Shown: positions 1-7,986, numbered from the stretch's first letter. The stretch: DNA of 11,132 nt from Pseudomonadota bacterium (GCA_023392135.1 JAEVZQ010000147.1:1-11132); one strand, 5' to 3'. The notes: a model not told the origin generated them from the letters alone. Made by a program: numbers and translations.

Positions 1-23
1 GCTTACCTATGAGCCCGGTGGCA

Positions 24-44
24 CCGGCGCACCTCGGGCGCCGG
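24..44. other. GC-rich hairpin at the left edge
   Basis: CCGGCGC (24-30) and GCGCCGG (38-44) form a perfect 7-bp stem around a 7-base loop. A stop codon (TGA, 10-12) in frame 1 lies just before it and may end a gene that begins outside the window. The hairpin could therefore be a transcription end signal for that gene, but no T-run follows it. The sequence alone cannot separate this from chance pairing in GC-rich DNA. Confidence 0.25.
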
Positions 45-112
45 AGGCCAGCGCTGCCTTGATGCAGGTAATCGAGCATCCCGCAGAAACCAATCGATCC
101 ACGGAGCCTGTG

Positions 113-961
113 ATGATTACATCCCCCACTATCGCCAGTCAAAATACGAAATCTCCCGGAATTTCACTCGAGGCCGTGAAAACGCGCCAGCAAAGCGCAT
201 GGTCGTCGGGCGACTATGCTGTCGTCGGGACCACACTTCAGATTGTCGGCGAGGAGCTGTGCGAGGCACTTGACCTCCGCGCCGGGCAGAAGGTGCTCGA
301 CGTTGCTGCCGGGAACGGAAACATCGCGCTGGCAGCCGCCCGCCGCTGGTGCGAGGTCGTCGCCACAGACTACGTTCCGGCCCTGCTGGACCGGGCCCGC
401 GAGCGCGCCGGCGCCGAGCGGCTCCGGATCGAGTTCCGGGAGGCAGATGCCGAAGGGCTTCCCTTCGAGAACGGCTCCTTCGACGCGGTCGTCTCGACAT
501 TCGGTGTCATGTTTACGCCCGACCAGGAGCGGGCCGCGGCGGAGCTGGCTCGCGTCTGTAGATCCGGCGGCAAGATCGGGCTCGCAAATTGGACCCCGGA
601 TGGCTTCATCGGACAGGTTTTCAAAACGCTTGGCAAATATATCGCTCCACCTGCAGGTGTCAGGTCACCAGCCCAATGGGGCACGCGGGAGCGCGTGGCG
701 GAGCTGTTCGGCCCCGCTGCGAGGTCGATAACGACGACGCCGCGCGACTTCGTGTTCCGCTACCGCTCCCCGGAGCACTGGCTCGATGTCTTCAAGACCT
801 ATTACGGTCCTATGCTGAAGGCCTTCGAAACACTCGACTCCGGCGGGCGGGCGGGCCTCACCAGTGATCTTCTGGCCCTGATCGGCGACTTCAACCGCTC
901 CGGCGACGGAACCATGGTGGTGCCCGGCACGTATCTGCAGGTCGTCATCACCCGGCAGTGA
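113..961 (+). CDS. class I SAM-dependent methyltransferase (UbiE/arsenite-methyltransferase-like fold)
   Basis: Probable cytoplasmic methyltransferase that transfers a methyl group from S-adenosylmethionine to an unknown, probably small-molecule, acceptor. Residues are counted from the ATG at 113 (282 aa). The SAM-binding glycine loop is VLDVAAGNGN (61-70). The acidic residue at the end of strand 2 is in ATDYVP (D86). The methyltransf_11-type region FDAVVSTFGVMFTPDQ spans 123-138, and the post-motif region VCRSGGKIGLANW spans 148-160. The C-terminal third (about 185-282) is probably the acceptor-binding cap. The start at 113 is preferred because GGAG lies 6 bases upstream. TTG at 59 or ATG at 62 would add 17-18 residues without conserved features and with a poorly spaced GGAGG. 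The gene stands alone: the next gene is on the other strand. The fold is secure, but the substrate cannot be inferred from sequence or neighbours. Confidence 0.86.
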   Translation: MITSPTIASQNTKSPGISLEAVKTRQQSAWSSGDYAVVGTTLQIVGEELCEALDLRAGQKVLDVAAGNGNIALAAARRWCEVVATDYVPALLDRARERAGAERLRIEFREADAEGLPFENGSFDAVVSTFGVMFTPDQERAAAELARVCRSGGKIGLANWTPDGFIGQVFKTLGKYIAPPAGVRSPAQWGTRERVAELFGPAARSITTTPRDFVFRYRSPEHWLDVFKTYYGPMLKAFETLDSGGRAGLTSDLLALIGDFNRSGDGTMVVPGTYLQVVITRQ

Positions 962-1137
962 GGAAACGAGCGCCGTCGTAGAACAGCATAGGCGGTATAG
1001 GTTCTGTAAAGCTCAGCGAAGCAGAGGTCGGCCTCCGCTTCGCTGGCAATCTCCTGCAGCATCGGCGCCAAGTCGCCTCTCCGGGCGCGATCCACGACCC
1101 GCCAAGCCTGCAGCTGAACTGCCGCCCGAGCCGAACG

Positions 1138-1410
1138 TCAGTAGCACGCCTGCGTCAGGGTCCAGTTGACGATAACGCACTTTTCCTGGCCGTTCGGCAG
1201 GAGGGTGCACTTGCGATTGGGCACGCGCTTGTAATCGCAGTAGTAGCCGCCCGCAAAGCCCGAATAGCCTTTCACCGGACCATCGGTGATGTAGTGCTTT
1301 TCGATGACCTCCTTGCCGCGAGAGCGCTTGGCTTCAGCCGTGCCCGGTGCGGCGAGGCTGGCGATCGTGGCGACAGCGGCGGCGGCGATGATGAGAGCTT
1401 TTGCGGTCAT
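1138..1410 (-). CDS. small exported four-cysteine protein, function unknown
   Basis: A 90-residue protein that I do not recognise. The start at 1410 is well supported by AAGGAGG six bases upstream; a longer reading to 1536 has no comparable site. Residues 1-27 look like a Sec signal peptide: Lys at position 4, an Ala/Ile/Leu-rich core, and APGTAEA before the likely cleavage point. The mature chain of about 63 residues is basic (it begins KRSRGKEV) and rich in Gly and Tyr. It contains exactly four cysteines, in YYC, RKC, EKC and the penultimate residue of the C-terminal QACY. An even cysteine number in an exported chain suggests two disulfides, so a periplasmic or secreted location is inferred. 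It is divergent from the coiled-coil gene at 1585 and shares a 174-base intergenic region with it. Similar short hypothetical proteins are common in Hyphomicrobiales, but no function is implied. Confidence 0.75.
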   Translation of the reverse strand: MTAKALIIAAAAVATIASLAAPGTAEAKRSRGKEVIEKHYITDGPVKGYSGFAGGYYCDYKRVPNRKCTLLPNGQEKCVIVNWTLTQACY

Positions 1411-1468
1411 GGCGTCCTCCTTCGTGTGAGCGTCTGGAGAGCACACTATGTCCTGAGCCACCGGCCCG

Positions 1469-1486
1469 CTGTTCCGCCCGGAACAG
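1469..1486. promoter_or_regulatory. perfect palindrome in divergent intergenic region (candidate operator)
   Basis: CTGTTCC-GCCC-GGAACAG is a perfect inverted repeat with 7-base arms and a 4-base spacer. It lies 59 bases upstream of the small exported protein gene (leftward) and 99 bases upstream of the coiled-coil gene (rightward). Its position between two divergent genes fits an operator for a dimeric regulator. Each arm contains GGAAC on one strand, which resembles the -35 element of EcfG general-stress promoters. No exact matching -10 (CGTT at 16-17 bases) follows on either strand, so that reading is weak. It could also be an RNA hairpin in a leader. Confidence 0.35.
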
Positions 1487-1549
1487 TGTGATCGGGATCC
1501 ATTTCGAGGCAGTTGTGGAATGATTTTTAAGGACATTCGTCCTAGACTG

Positions 1550-1575
1550 CTCCCCGGAGGCCTGAAGCTGGGGAG
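1550..1575 (+). promoter_or_regulatory. hairpin that may mask a ribosome binding site
   Basis: CTCCCC (1550-1555) is complementary to GGGGAG (1570-1575). GGGGAG includes the likely Shine-Dalgarno sequence of the coiled-coil gene, whose ATG is at 1585. The loop is 14 bases and contains a second purine-rich stretch, GGAGG (1556-1560). Pairing would block ribosome access unless the RNA opens. The stem is only 6 bp, so its role is uncertain. Confidence 0.25.
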
Positions 1576-1584
1576 TAAGCGAGA

Positions 1585-2310
1585 ATGTCCGAGTCAATGT
1601 TGAGCAAGGTGGCCATCGGCGTTGCCGTTCTGGCGGTGATCGCAGCAATTTGGCAGTACAGCGCCGCATCTTCGGCTGATCAGCGGGCGATCGCGGCGGA
1701 GGCCGCACGAAGCACTGCGGAAAGCCAACTGAAAGAGGCTGTCGCCGCGCGGGAGGCATCCGAGAAGAGCTTGAAGGAAGCCAAGGCCGAGGCCGAACAG
1801 GCCGCGAAAGATGCCGAGGGCCAGATCGCAAGCGCCGAGGAGGCTCAGGCGACTGCCGAGCAGAACCTGAAGAGCACGCAGGCCCAGCTCGCCGAAGCCA
1901 CGGCAGCGCGGGACTCGGCTGAGGCCAAGGCGCGTGAGGCGGCAGAGCAAGTCGCCGCTGCCCAGGCAGCCCAGAAGGCCGCGGAAGCGAAGGCACTGCA
2001 ATCGGCGGACGAGGTGGCCCAATTGAAGACGGCCCAGGAAACCGCCACGAAGGAAGCCAAAGCTGCCCTCCAGAAGGCCGAGGCCAACCTGACGGCCGCG
2101 CGCGAGCAGGCCGAGCAGGCCGCAGCCGCACGCTCCGCCGCCGAGCAGTCTGCGCAAGAGCTGCGCGCCCAGCTTGCCGCAGCCGAATCGGCCCGTGACG
2201 GAGCTGTCCGCGACGCGAAGGAGATCGGCGATCTGCTGGCCAAGGAACGTGAGGCCCGTCAGGCCGCCGAGCGGACCCTGCAGAGCGCGCCGCAGCCTGT
2301 CGCGCAGTAA
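1585..2310 (+). CDS. membrane-anchored alanine-rich coiled-coil protein
   Basis: A 241-residue protein of unknown function. Residues about 7-24 form one hydrophobic segment (VAIGVAVLAVIAAIW) with no obvious cleavage site, so this is probably an inner-membrane anchor. From about residue 28 to 230 the sequence is an almost uninterrupted Ala/Glu/Gln/Lys/Arg helix with no proline and no glycine-rich breaks. That is typical of a long coiled coil and reminiscent of the stalk of TolA-like proteins or other envelope-spanning rods. The chain ends in a short loose tail, SAPQPVAQ. There are no cysteines and no enzyme motif. The start at 1585 has GGGAG nine bases upstream; an in-frame ATG at 1597 is an alternative. 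A strong hairpin terminator follows 33 bases after the stop, so this is probably a single-gene transcript. Low-complexity composition makes similarity searches unreliable here, and TolA itself should not be assumed. Confidence 0.75.
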   Translation: MSESMLSKVAIGVAVLAVIAAIWQYSAASSADQRAIAAEAARSTAESQLKEAVAAREASEKSLKEAKAEAEQAAKDAEGQIASAEEAQATAEQNLKSTQAQLAEATAARDSAEAKAREAAEQVAAAQAAQKAAEAKALQSADEVAQLKTAQETATKEAKAALQKAEANLTAAREQAEQAAAARSAAEQSAQELRAQLAAAESARDGAVRDAKEIGDLLAKEREARQAAERTLQSAPQPVAQ

Positions 2311-2343
2311 TTGTTCACGGCAAGTATCGGCGGCTAGCAGAGC

Positions 2344-2366
2344 AAGGGCGCCGTCGGGCGCCCTTT
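2344..2366 (+). terminator. intrinsic terminator after the coiled-coil gene
   Basis: AAGGGCGCC (2344-2352) and GGCGCCCTT (2357-2365) form a perfect 9-bp stem with a four-base loop, GTCG. The hairpin ends in a short TTT (2364-2366). It lies 33 bases beyond the stop of the coiled-coil gene and before the zur operator, so it separates the two transcription units. The T-run is short, as is usual for GC-rich genomes. Confidence 0.75.
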
Positions 2367-2421
2367 GTGCGTTCGGTGCGGTCTAGTATGGGGGTTTGAT
2401 CGGGGGGCTCAATTCCAAAGT

Positions 2422-2444
2422 GAAACGTGATAACATAACATCTG
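2422..2444 (+). promoter_or_regulatory. candidate Zur box upstream of zur-znuC-znuB
   Basis: This is an AT-rich island in GC-rich DNA with a core of GTGATAACATAACAT (2427-2441) and imperfect dyad symmetry about 2433. From memory it matches about 19 of 23 positions of the proteobacterial Zur operator type (GAAATGTTATA, one central base, then the inverted half). It lies 28 bases before the zur start codon. TAACAT hexamers inside it (2431-2436 and 2436-2441) could serve as a promoter -10. Zinc-loaded Zur bound here would block RNA polymerase, giving negative autoregulation of the whole operon. The position and the adjacent zur gene make the assignment credible; binding is inferred. Confidence 0.72.
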
Positions 2445-2472
2445 ACTTGGAATCTGGACCGAATTCGCAGCG

Positions 2473-2967
2473 ATGGCAGACACACTCACGGCGGCAGCAT
2501 TCCCTTCACCTCGGCATGATCATGAACCCTGTGTTGCGCTGGCTTTGGCGCGGGCTGAGCGGGCCTTCGAGGAGAAGGGGCTACGGCTTACCGATCTGAG
2601 GCGCCGGGTCCTCGAGGAGATCGCCGGTTCACACCACGCCGTCGGCGCCTATGACGTGCTCGAGCGCCTCAGCCGGAAGGGGAGCCGTCTCGCGCCGATT
2701 TCCGTTTATCGCGCCATCGACGCGCTGCTGAGTGCCGGCGTCATCCATCGGCTCGAGAGCCGGAACGCATTTTTCGCCTGCCACGCAACCCACACGGGCG
2801 ATCGCGATCAGATCGTGCTGGCCTGCGAGCGTTGCGGCCGAGTGGCAGAAGTACCGGGCAAGCCCGTTTTCGACGCTATCACCAGCATCGCGGAGAACGC
2901 GGCATTTCTGCCCGTTGATACGGTCGCGGAGGTGAGCGGCGTCTGTGGCGACTGCCAGGCCCGCTGA
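2473..2967 (+). CDS. zur: Fur-family zinc uptake regulator Zur
   Basis: A 164-residue DNA-binding repressor of the Fur superfamily, which senses cytoplasmic zinc and shuts off zinc import. The N-terminal winged helix is about residues 22-95 and includes the recognition region PISVYRAIDALLSAGVIHRL (75-94). The dimerisation/metal domain follows. Cys pairs C118-x2-C121 (CERC) and C158-x2-C161 (CGDC) are the structural zinc site seen in Zur/Fur proteins. H92, C103, H104 and H107 lie where the regulatory metal site is normally found. Zur rather than Fur is favoured by its co-location with znuC and znuB, and by the AACH rather than the classic HHDH signature region (the sequence shows FFACHATHTGDRDQ). 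The start at 2473 has only a weak ribosome binding site. Only one base separates its stop from the preferred znuC start, indicating co-transcription. It is the first gene of the operon, directly behind its probable operator. Confidence 0.9.
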   Translation: MADTLTAAAFPSPRHDHEPCVALALARAERAFEEKGLRLTDLRRRVLEEIAGSHHAVGAYDVLERLSRKGSRLAPISVYRAIDALLSAGVIHRLESRNAFFACHATHTGDRDQIVLACERCGRVAEVPGKPVFDAITSIAENAAFLPVDTVAEVSGVCGDCQAR

Positions 2968-2968
2968 G

Positions 2969-3886
2969 ATGTTGAACGATGACATGAGTACCTCGCCCAT
3001 CAGATCATCCGAAGTCGCTCGCGAGGGCGGGTGGCAGCACGATCATGCTCATCTGCATCACCATGACGGACATGAGGCGAGCGCATCGGCGGTGCTGCCG
3101 CACGCTGAAAGTGCGCTCGTCAGCGCGCGTGGGTTGTGGCTGACCCGGAGTGGCCGCACGATCCTCGAAGGCATCGACCTCGACATCGGCAAGGGCGAGA
3201 TTGTCACCCTGATCGGTCCCAATGGCGCAGGCAAGACGACGCTGGTGCGCGTGCTGTTGGGCCTCACTCCGCCTGACCGCGGAGAGATCCAGCGCAGCCC
3301 TGACCTGACCATAGGCTATGTGCCGCAGCGGTTCGACATCGACCGCGCAATTCCAATCACAGTGGCCCGTTTCCTGGCCCTCGGTGGCTCCGGCAGACCA
3401 GAACGGGCCCGTGCAGTGCTGGCGGAGGTCGGCGCCAGTCGCGTGCTCGAGCAGCAGATCGCAAGCCTGTCCGGCGGGGAGCTGCAGCGCGTCCTCCTCG
3501 CCCGTGCCCTGCTGCGTGATCCCAACCTGCTCGTGCTCGACGAGCCTGTCCGCGGTGTCGATTATGCCGGCGAGGCGGAGCTGTATACGCTGATCGGACG
3601 TTTGAGGACGGCCCGTGGTTTGAGCGTGCTCCTCGTCTCGCACGATCTGCACATCGTCATGGCGCAGAGCGACCGCGTTGTCTGCATCAACCGGCACGTC
3701 TGCTGCTCCGGTGTGCCGGAAACCGTCGCCAAGGATCCATCTTACGCGCGGCTGTTCGGCGCACACGCAGCGCGGGCCTTCGCGATCTACAGTCATCAGC
3801 ACGATCATCGCCACGATCTCGCAGGCGAAGCGCGCCCCGTTGCGCCCGGATCGTCCGCTGGATCAGGTCCGCAGGCAGGGGTGTGA
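2969..3886 (+). CDS. znuC: zinc ABC transporter ATP-binding protein ZnuC with histidine-rich ends
   Basis: This is the cytoplasmic ATPase of the high-affinity zinc importer ZnuABC. Residues are counted from the ATG at 2969 (305 aa). Walker A is GPNGAGKTT (83-91), the Q-loop is in YVPQRF, the ABC signature is LSGGELQR (167-174), Walker B is LLVLDEP (187-193), and the switch histidine is in VSHDLH (H225). All key residues are intact. The ends are unusual. About 24-35 is a His-rich stretch with seven histidines ([12 protein letters not shown]), and another lies near the C-terminus (HQHDHRHD, four histidines, 276-282). These may buffer or sense zinc at the pore. The start is ambiguous: GTG 2945 overlaps zur, ATG 2969 follows the zur stop by one base, and ATG 2984 is also possible; none has a strong Shine-Dalgarno sequence. 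All three keep the His stretch. It abuts znuB, and the order in the operon supports zinc rather than manganese or iron as substrate. Confidence 0.92.
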   Translation: MLNDDMSTSPIRSSEVAREGGWQHDHAHLHHHDGHEASASAVLPHAESALVSARGLWLTRSGRTILEGIDLDIGKGEIVTLIGPNGAGKTTLVRVLLGLTPPDRGEIQRSPDLTIGYVPQRFDIDRAIPITVARFLALGGSGRPERARAVLAEVGASRVLEQQIASLSGGELQRVLLARALLRDPNLLVLDEPVRGVDYAGEAELYTLIGRLRTARGLSVLLVSHDLHIVMAQSDRVVCINRHVCCSGVPETVAKDPSYARLFGAHAARAFAIYSHQHDHRHDLAGEARPVAPGSSAGSGPQAGV

Positions 3887-3891
3887 CCGGC

Positions 3892-4689
3892 ATGGACCCG
3901 TTTCTCGTCCGGGCGCTCGCTGCCGGCATTGGCGTGGCCCTTCTCGCAGCTCCGCTGGGCTGCTTCGTCGTCTGGCAGCGAATGGCCTATTTCGGAGAAG
4001 CTGTCGCGCAAGCGAGTCTCATCGGCATTGCGCTGGGCCTCGCGTTCCACGCCGACCTGACGGCATCGGCGCTCGTCGTTTCCGCGGCGATGGCCCTCCT
4101 GCTCATCGTGCTGGCCCGGCAAAGTCTGGTGCCGCTCGATTCCCTGCTCGGCCTGCTCGCCCATGCGGCGCTGGCCATCGGCGTCATCTCCGCCTCGCTT
4201 GTCCAGGGCCCCGCCGTCGACCTGCTCGGCTACCTGTTCGGGGACATCTTTGCCGTTTCGGCAGGCGACCTGTGGTGGGTATTCGGCGGCGGCGCTGTTG
4301 TCCTGGCGGCGCTCGCCTGGCTGTGGCGGCCGCTGCTGTCCATTGCCGTCCACGAGGAGCTGGCCGCAGCAGAAGGGGTCCGGCGGGACTTCGTAAAAGC
4401 AGTGTTCGTGCTTCTGCTGGCGCTTGCCGTCGCCATTGCGATCAAGATCGTCGGCATCCTGCTGGCCATCGCTTTCCTCATCATGCCCGCAGCGGCCGCC
4501 CGCCCCCTCAGCACCACACCCGAGCGCATGGCCCTCCTTGCCGGCGCGATCGCCGTAGCAGGTGTCCTGATCGGCCTGCGGTTATCGCTCAGCTTCGATA
4601 TTCCCGGCGGGCCGGCGATCGTGGCGGTGCTGGCGGCCGCGTCGGGCGTTTCACTCTTCGGCATGGCCTTGCGTGCTGGTGTACGGTAG
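3892..4689 (+). CDS. znuB: zinc ABC transporter permease ZnuB
   Basis: This is the inner-membrane channel subunit of the zinc importer, of the ABC-3 family, 265 residues. Hydrophobic segments lie at about 8-28, 38-54, 58-76, 88-104, 127-146, 167-187, 188-203, 213-232 and 241-258, within the family's usual range. Characteristic stretches are [15 protein letters not shown] near the N-terminus, [11 protein letters not shown] (110-120) and the late [21 protein letters not shown]. At residue 40, in VAQASLIG, a Gln stands where I recall a His in most ZnuB proteins (LAHASLLG). ATG 3892 is chosen because AGGGG lies 10 bases upstream. GTG 3883, which overlaps the znuC stop as GTGA, is a reasonable alternative that would mean translational coupling. 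It is the last gene of the zinc operon. No ZnuA binding protein follows, so the periplasmic component must be encoded elsewhere. Confidence 0.92.
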   Translation: MDPFLVRALAAGIGVALLAAPLGCFVVWQRMAYFGEAVAQASLIGIALGLAFHADLTASALVVSAAMALLLIVLARQSLVPLDSLLGLLAHAALAIGVISASLVQGPAVDLLGYLFGDIFAVSAGDLWWVFGGGAVVLAALAWLWRPLLSIAVHEELAAAEGVRRDFVKAVFVLLLALAVAIAIKIVGILLAIAFLIMPAAAARPLSTTPERMALLAGAIAVAGVLIGLRLSLSFDIPGGPAIVAVLAAASGVSLFGMALRAGVR

Positions 4690-4705
4690 GCGGCGTGGCG
4701 CCTAC
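4686..4705 (+). other. hairpin overlapping the znuB stop codon
   Basis: GTAGGCG (4686-4692) and CGCCTAC (4699-4705) form a perfect 7-bp stem around the loop GCGTGG. The znuB stop codon TAG (4687-4689) lies inside the 5' arm. No T-run follows, so this is not a standard intrinsic terminator. It may weaken read-through into ispG or protect the 3' end of the znu message. Confidence 0.35.
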
Positions 4706-4766
4706 TGTTCAGCGAAGCAGGCGTGCATTAGGTAAAAGTCACGAGCGATCTCAACCGGGAGCAGCC

Positions 4767-6020
<1,254 letters not shown>

Positions 6021-6030
6021 ACCGCTCCCG

Positions 6031-7008
6031 TCACAATCCCTCGAACAACACCGTCGACAAATACCGCTCCGCGAACGACGGCACGATTGCGACGATGCGT
6101 TTGCCGGCCATCTCGGGCCGCTTTCCAATCTGAACCGCGGCCCAGATCGCGGCGCCGGACGAGATGCCGGCGGCAATGCCGTCGAGCCGGGCGACCTTGC
6201 GCGCCATCGCGATGGCCGGCTCGTCCTCGACCGTGACGATCTCGTCGATGAGCGTGGTGTCCATGATCTCGGGAATAAACCCGGCCCCGATTCCCTGAAG
6301 CTGGTGCGGACTGTGCGTCCCACCGGAGAGCACCGGACTGAGCGCCGGCTCGACAGCCACCATCCGCAGCCCGGGCCGGCGCGGCTTCAGCACCTGGGCG
6401 CAGCCCGTGAACGTGCCGCCGGTGCCGACGCCGGACACGATGACGTCCACCTCGCCATCCGTGTCGCGCCAGATCTCCTCGGCTGTCGTCTTGCGATGGA
6501 TCTCGGGGTTGGCGGGGTTCGTGAACTGGCTTGGCATCACCGAGTTCGGGATCTCCTGGAGCAACGCCTCGGCGCGCGCCATCGCACCCTTCATGCCCCG
6601 TTCGCGCGGCGTCAGCTCCAGCTCGGCACCGAGAAAAGCCAGCATCTTGCGCCGTTCAATCGACATGGACTCCGGCATCGTCAAGATCAGCCGGTAGCCT
6701 CGTGCCGCCGCGACGAAGGCCAGGGCGATTCCCGTGTTGCCGGAGGTCGGCTCGATCAACGTCGTGTCCGGCCCGATCCTCCCCTGCTTCTCGAGGTCGA
6801 GGACCATGGAGACGCCGATGCGATCCTTGACGCTCGCGAGCGGGTTGAAGAACTCCAGCTTCAGCACGAGGTCCGCCTTGACACCTTCGTCCGCACTGAG
6901 CCGCGGAGCCCGCACCAGGGGCGTGTTGCCGATCGTCTCGATGATGCTGTCATAGATGCGCCCGCGGCCAGGCGGGTCGAAGTGAGGCTGTGGTCTGGAC
7001 TGCTGCAT
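6031..7008 (-). CDS. cysK: cysteine synthase A (O-acetylserine sulfhydrylase)
   Basis: This cytoplasmic PLP enzyme makes L-cysteine from O-acetyl-L-serine and sulfide, the last step of sulfate assimilation. It has 325 residues from the ATG at 7008. Fold-type II motifs are complete: [11 protein letters not shown] with the PLP lysine K61 (E. coli K41), the substrate loop PTSGNTG (88-94), the phosphate-binding GTGGT (195-199), and GISSGA (281-286), whose serine contacts the PLP ring nitrogen. The N-terminal extension of about 20 residues (to GRGRIYDSI) resembles alphaproteobacterial CysK. The frame remains open to a TTG at 7104, but the extra residues look non-coding. The Shine-Dalgarno sequence at 7008 is weak. 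It converges with ispG, leaving ten bases between stops and no visible terminator, so transcripts probably overlap. CysK rather than CysM is favoured by overall motif context. Proximity to an Fe-S enzyme gene is probably coincidental. Confidence 0.94.
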   Translation of the reverse strand: MQQSRPQPHFDPPGRGRIYDSIIETIGNTPLVRAPRLSADEGVKADLVLKLEFFNPLASVKDRIGVSMVLDLEKQGRIGPDTTLIEPTSGNTGIALAFVAAARGYRLILTMPESMSIERRKMLAFLGAELELTPRERGMKGAMARAEALLQEIPNSVMPSQFTNPANPEIHRKTTAEEIWRDTDGEVDVIVSGVGTGGTFTGCAQVLKPRRPGLRMVAVEPALSPVLSGGTHSPHQLQGIGAGFIPEIMDTTLIDEIVTVEDEPAIAMARKVARLDGIAAGISSGAAIWAAVQIGKRPEMAGKRIVAIVPSFAERYLSTVLFEGL

Positions 7009-7110
7009 GATCGTTGCTTGTTCGTGAATGATGATCCGATGGTGAATCCGCAGAGCACGTGTCGCGTTCCCATCCACGCACCCGATTGCAGCCATGGGGA
7101 ACAATCAGGA

Positions 7111-7139
7111 AGTATCTACTGTCTTCTAGAGTTTCACAA
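7111..7139 (-). promoter_or_regulatory. possible promoter for cysK
   Basis: Read on the minus strand, TTGTGA (7134-7139) and GATACT (7111-7116) are separated by 17 bases. Each matches the sigma-70 -35 and -10 consensus at four of six positions. The site overlaps the 3' end of the upstream membrane-protein gene and would give a leader of roughly 95 bases before the cysK start at 7008. It suggests cysK can be transcribed independently. The match is weak and could be chance. Confidence 0.25.
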
Positions 7140-7986
7140 CGAGCTGGCCGGGCCACTGCTGCGCCAGCGAGCCAGCGATTGCTTCGCCCTCCTCTCGCCA
7201 GCGCTGGCTGGCATCCTGGCTGCTGAAGCCTGAGCTCGTCGGATCATCCGGCTTGAACGTCGCCTGCCAGTGATCGTCCCATTGCTGCAGGCGCGTGAAC
7301 AGATCATCGGGCAATCCGAGGTCTACGGGGTCGATGTTGCTTCCAGTCACGTCGTCCCATGTCGGCCAACAGCCGTATTCCGGCGAAAGGCGCAGGCGCT
7401 CGGGCCGCGGCGGCTTGGACAGATCATCCATGGGCTCCAGGCCGTTCTTATCGCCGCAGTCCCAGGAGCCCGGCCCGCCCTTGCGCCGCGTTGGCAGAAA
7501 CCATTTCGCCCAAAGCGCTGCGGTGGCGGCACTGATCGCCAGCGGCTCGATCATCCACGAAATGCGGCCGATATCGATGGGCCAATGCGAGAAGACGCCT
7601 TGCGAATGCAAGTGCACGACGAATGCGAATGCTGCCAGGTAGATCACATATGCGTTCAGCGTCTGGTTTCGCCCTTGCTGCTCCTCGTCCGACTCCGGCG
7701 GGAGGGCCTTTCGCGCCCACAGCAGATATCCGCCCTGCAGGATGGCATTTGCGGCAAAGAGCGCGGTCGCCCACGGACTGAGCGTCAGGAGGGCAAGGCC
7801 GCCGGCGAAGGTCAAACATCCTCCCAGCGTCAGCACGCGCGATTTCAGCCGCTCTTTCGCATCGGTCTCCTCGAGCGTGATGGCCTGCAGCACGACATCG
7901 AGCAGGCTGTCCATGGCCATGCGCCTGAGCACGACAATTCCAGCAAATGCGTAAAAAGCGCCGATGGCGACCGCGACCCACTTCAT
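7126..7986 (-). CDS. multi-helix membrane protein with a soluble C-terminal domain, function unknown
   Basis: A 286-residue protein I cannot assign. The start at 7986 has a strong GGGGGAGGG about five bases upstream. Hydrophobic segments lie at about residues 2-20, 51-70, 73-91, 110-126 and 144-163, giving roughly five helices. A charged loop (about 94-108) separates helices 3 and 4. From about 190 to the end is a hydrophilic, Trp- and Asp-rich domain starting RPERLRLSPEYGCWPTWDD and containing LGLPDDLFTRLQQWDDHWQA. It ends with an amphipathic helix and QLVVKL. From memory, this C-terminal part resembles small stand-alone proteins of about 90-100 residues annotated as hypothetical, so this may be a fusion of a membrane module with that domain. 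I could not check this. It is divergent from the acyl-CoA ligase and lies 117 bases upstream of cysK on the same strand. No role can be inferred from the neighbours. Confidence 0.75.
   Translation of the reverse strand: MKWVAVAIGAFYAFAGIVVLRRMAMDSLLDVVLQAITLEETDAKERLKSRVLTLGGCLTFAGGLALLTLSPWATALFAANAILQGGYLLWARKALPPESDEEQQGRNQTLNAYVIYLAAFAFVVHLHSQGVFSHWPIDIGRISWMIEPLAISAATAALWAKWFLPTRRKGGPGSWDCGDKNGLEPMDDLSKPPRPERLRLSPEYGCWPTWDDVTGSNIDPVDLGLPDDLFTRLQQWDDHWQATFKPDDPTSSGFSSQDASQRWREEGEAIAGSLAQQWPGQLVVKL

Noticed and set aside
980..1006. Weak inverted repeat AGAAC...GTTCT after the methyltransferase gene
   Set aside because: The arms are five bases with a long spacer and no T-run, which is within chance expectation.
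802..1095. 97-codon minus-strand frame with a fairly protein-like stretch (LQEIASEAEADLCFAELYRTY)
   Set aside because: More than half overlaps the C-terminal part of the methyltransferase, no Shine-Dalgarno sequence is visible, and no family is recognised. A decayed small gene in 962-1137 cannot be fully excluded.
1585..2310. Reading the coiled-coil gene as tolA
   Set aside because: It has one membrane anchor and an Ala-rich helix as TolA does, but there is no C-terminal TolA globular domain and no tolQ, tolR, tolB or pal gene nearby.
3005..3814. 269-codon minus-strand frame opposite znuC
   Set aside because: It is entirely covered by znuC with intact ATPase motifs, and there is no start signal or domain on the minus strand.
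3678..4766. Upstream in-frame extension of ispG across znuC and znuB
   Set aside because: The extension is Arg/Pro-rich shadow sequence. The IspG family starts near 4767, where a good Shine-Dalgarno sequence is present.
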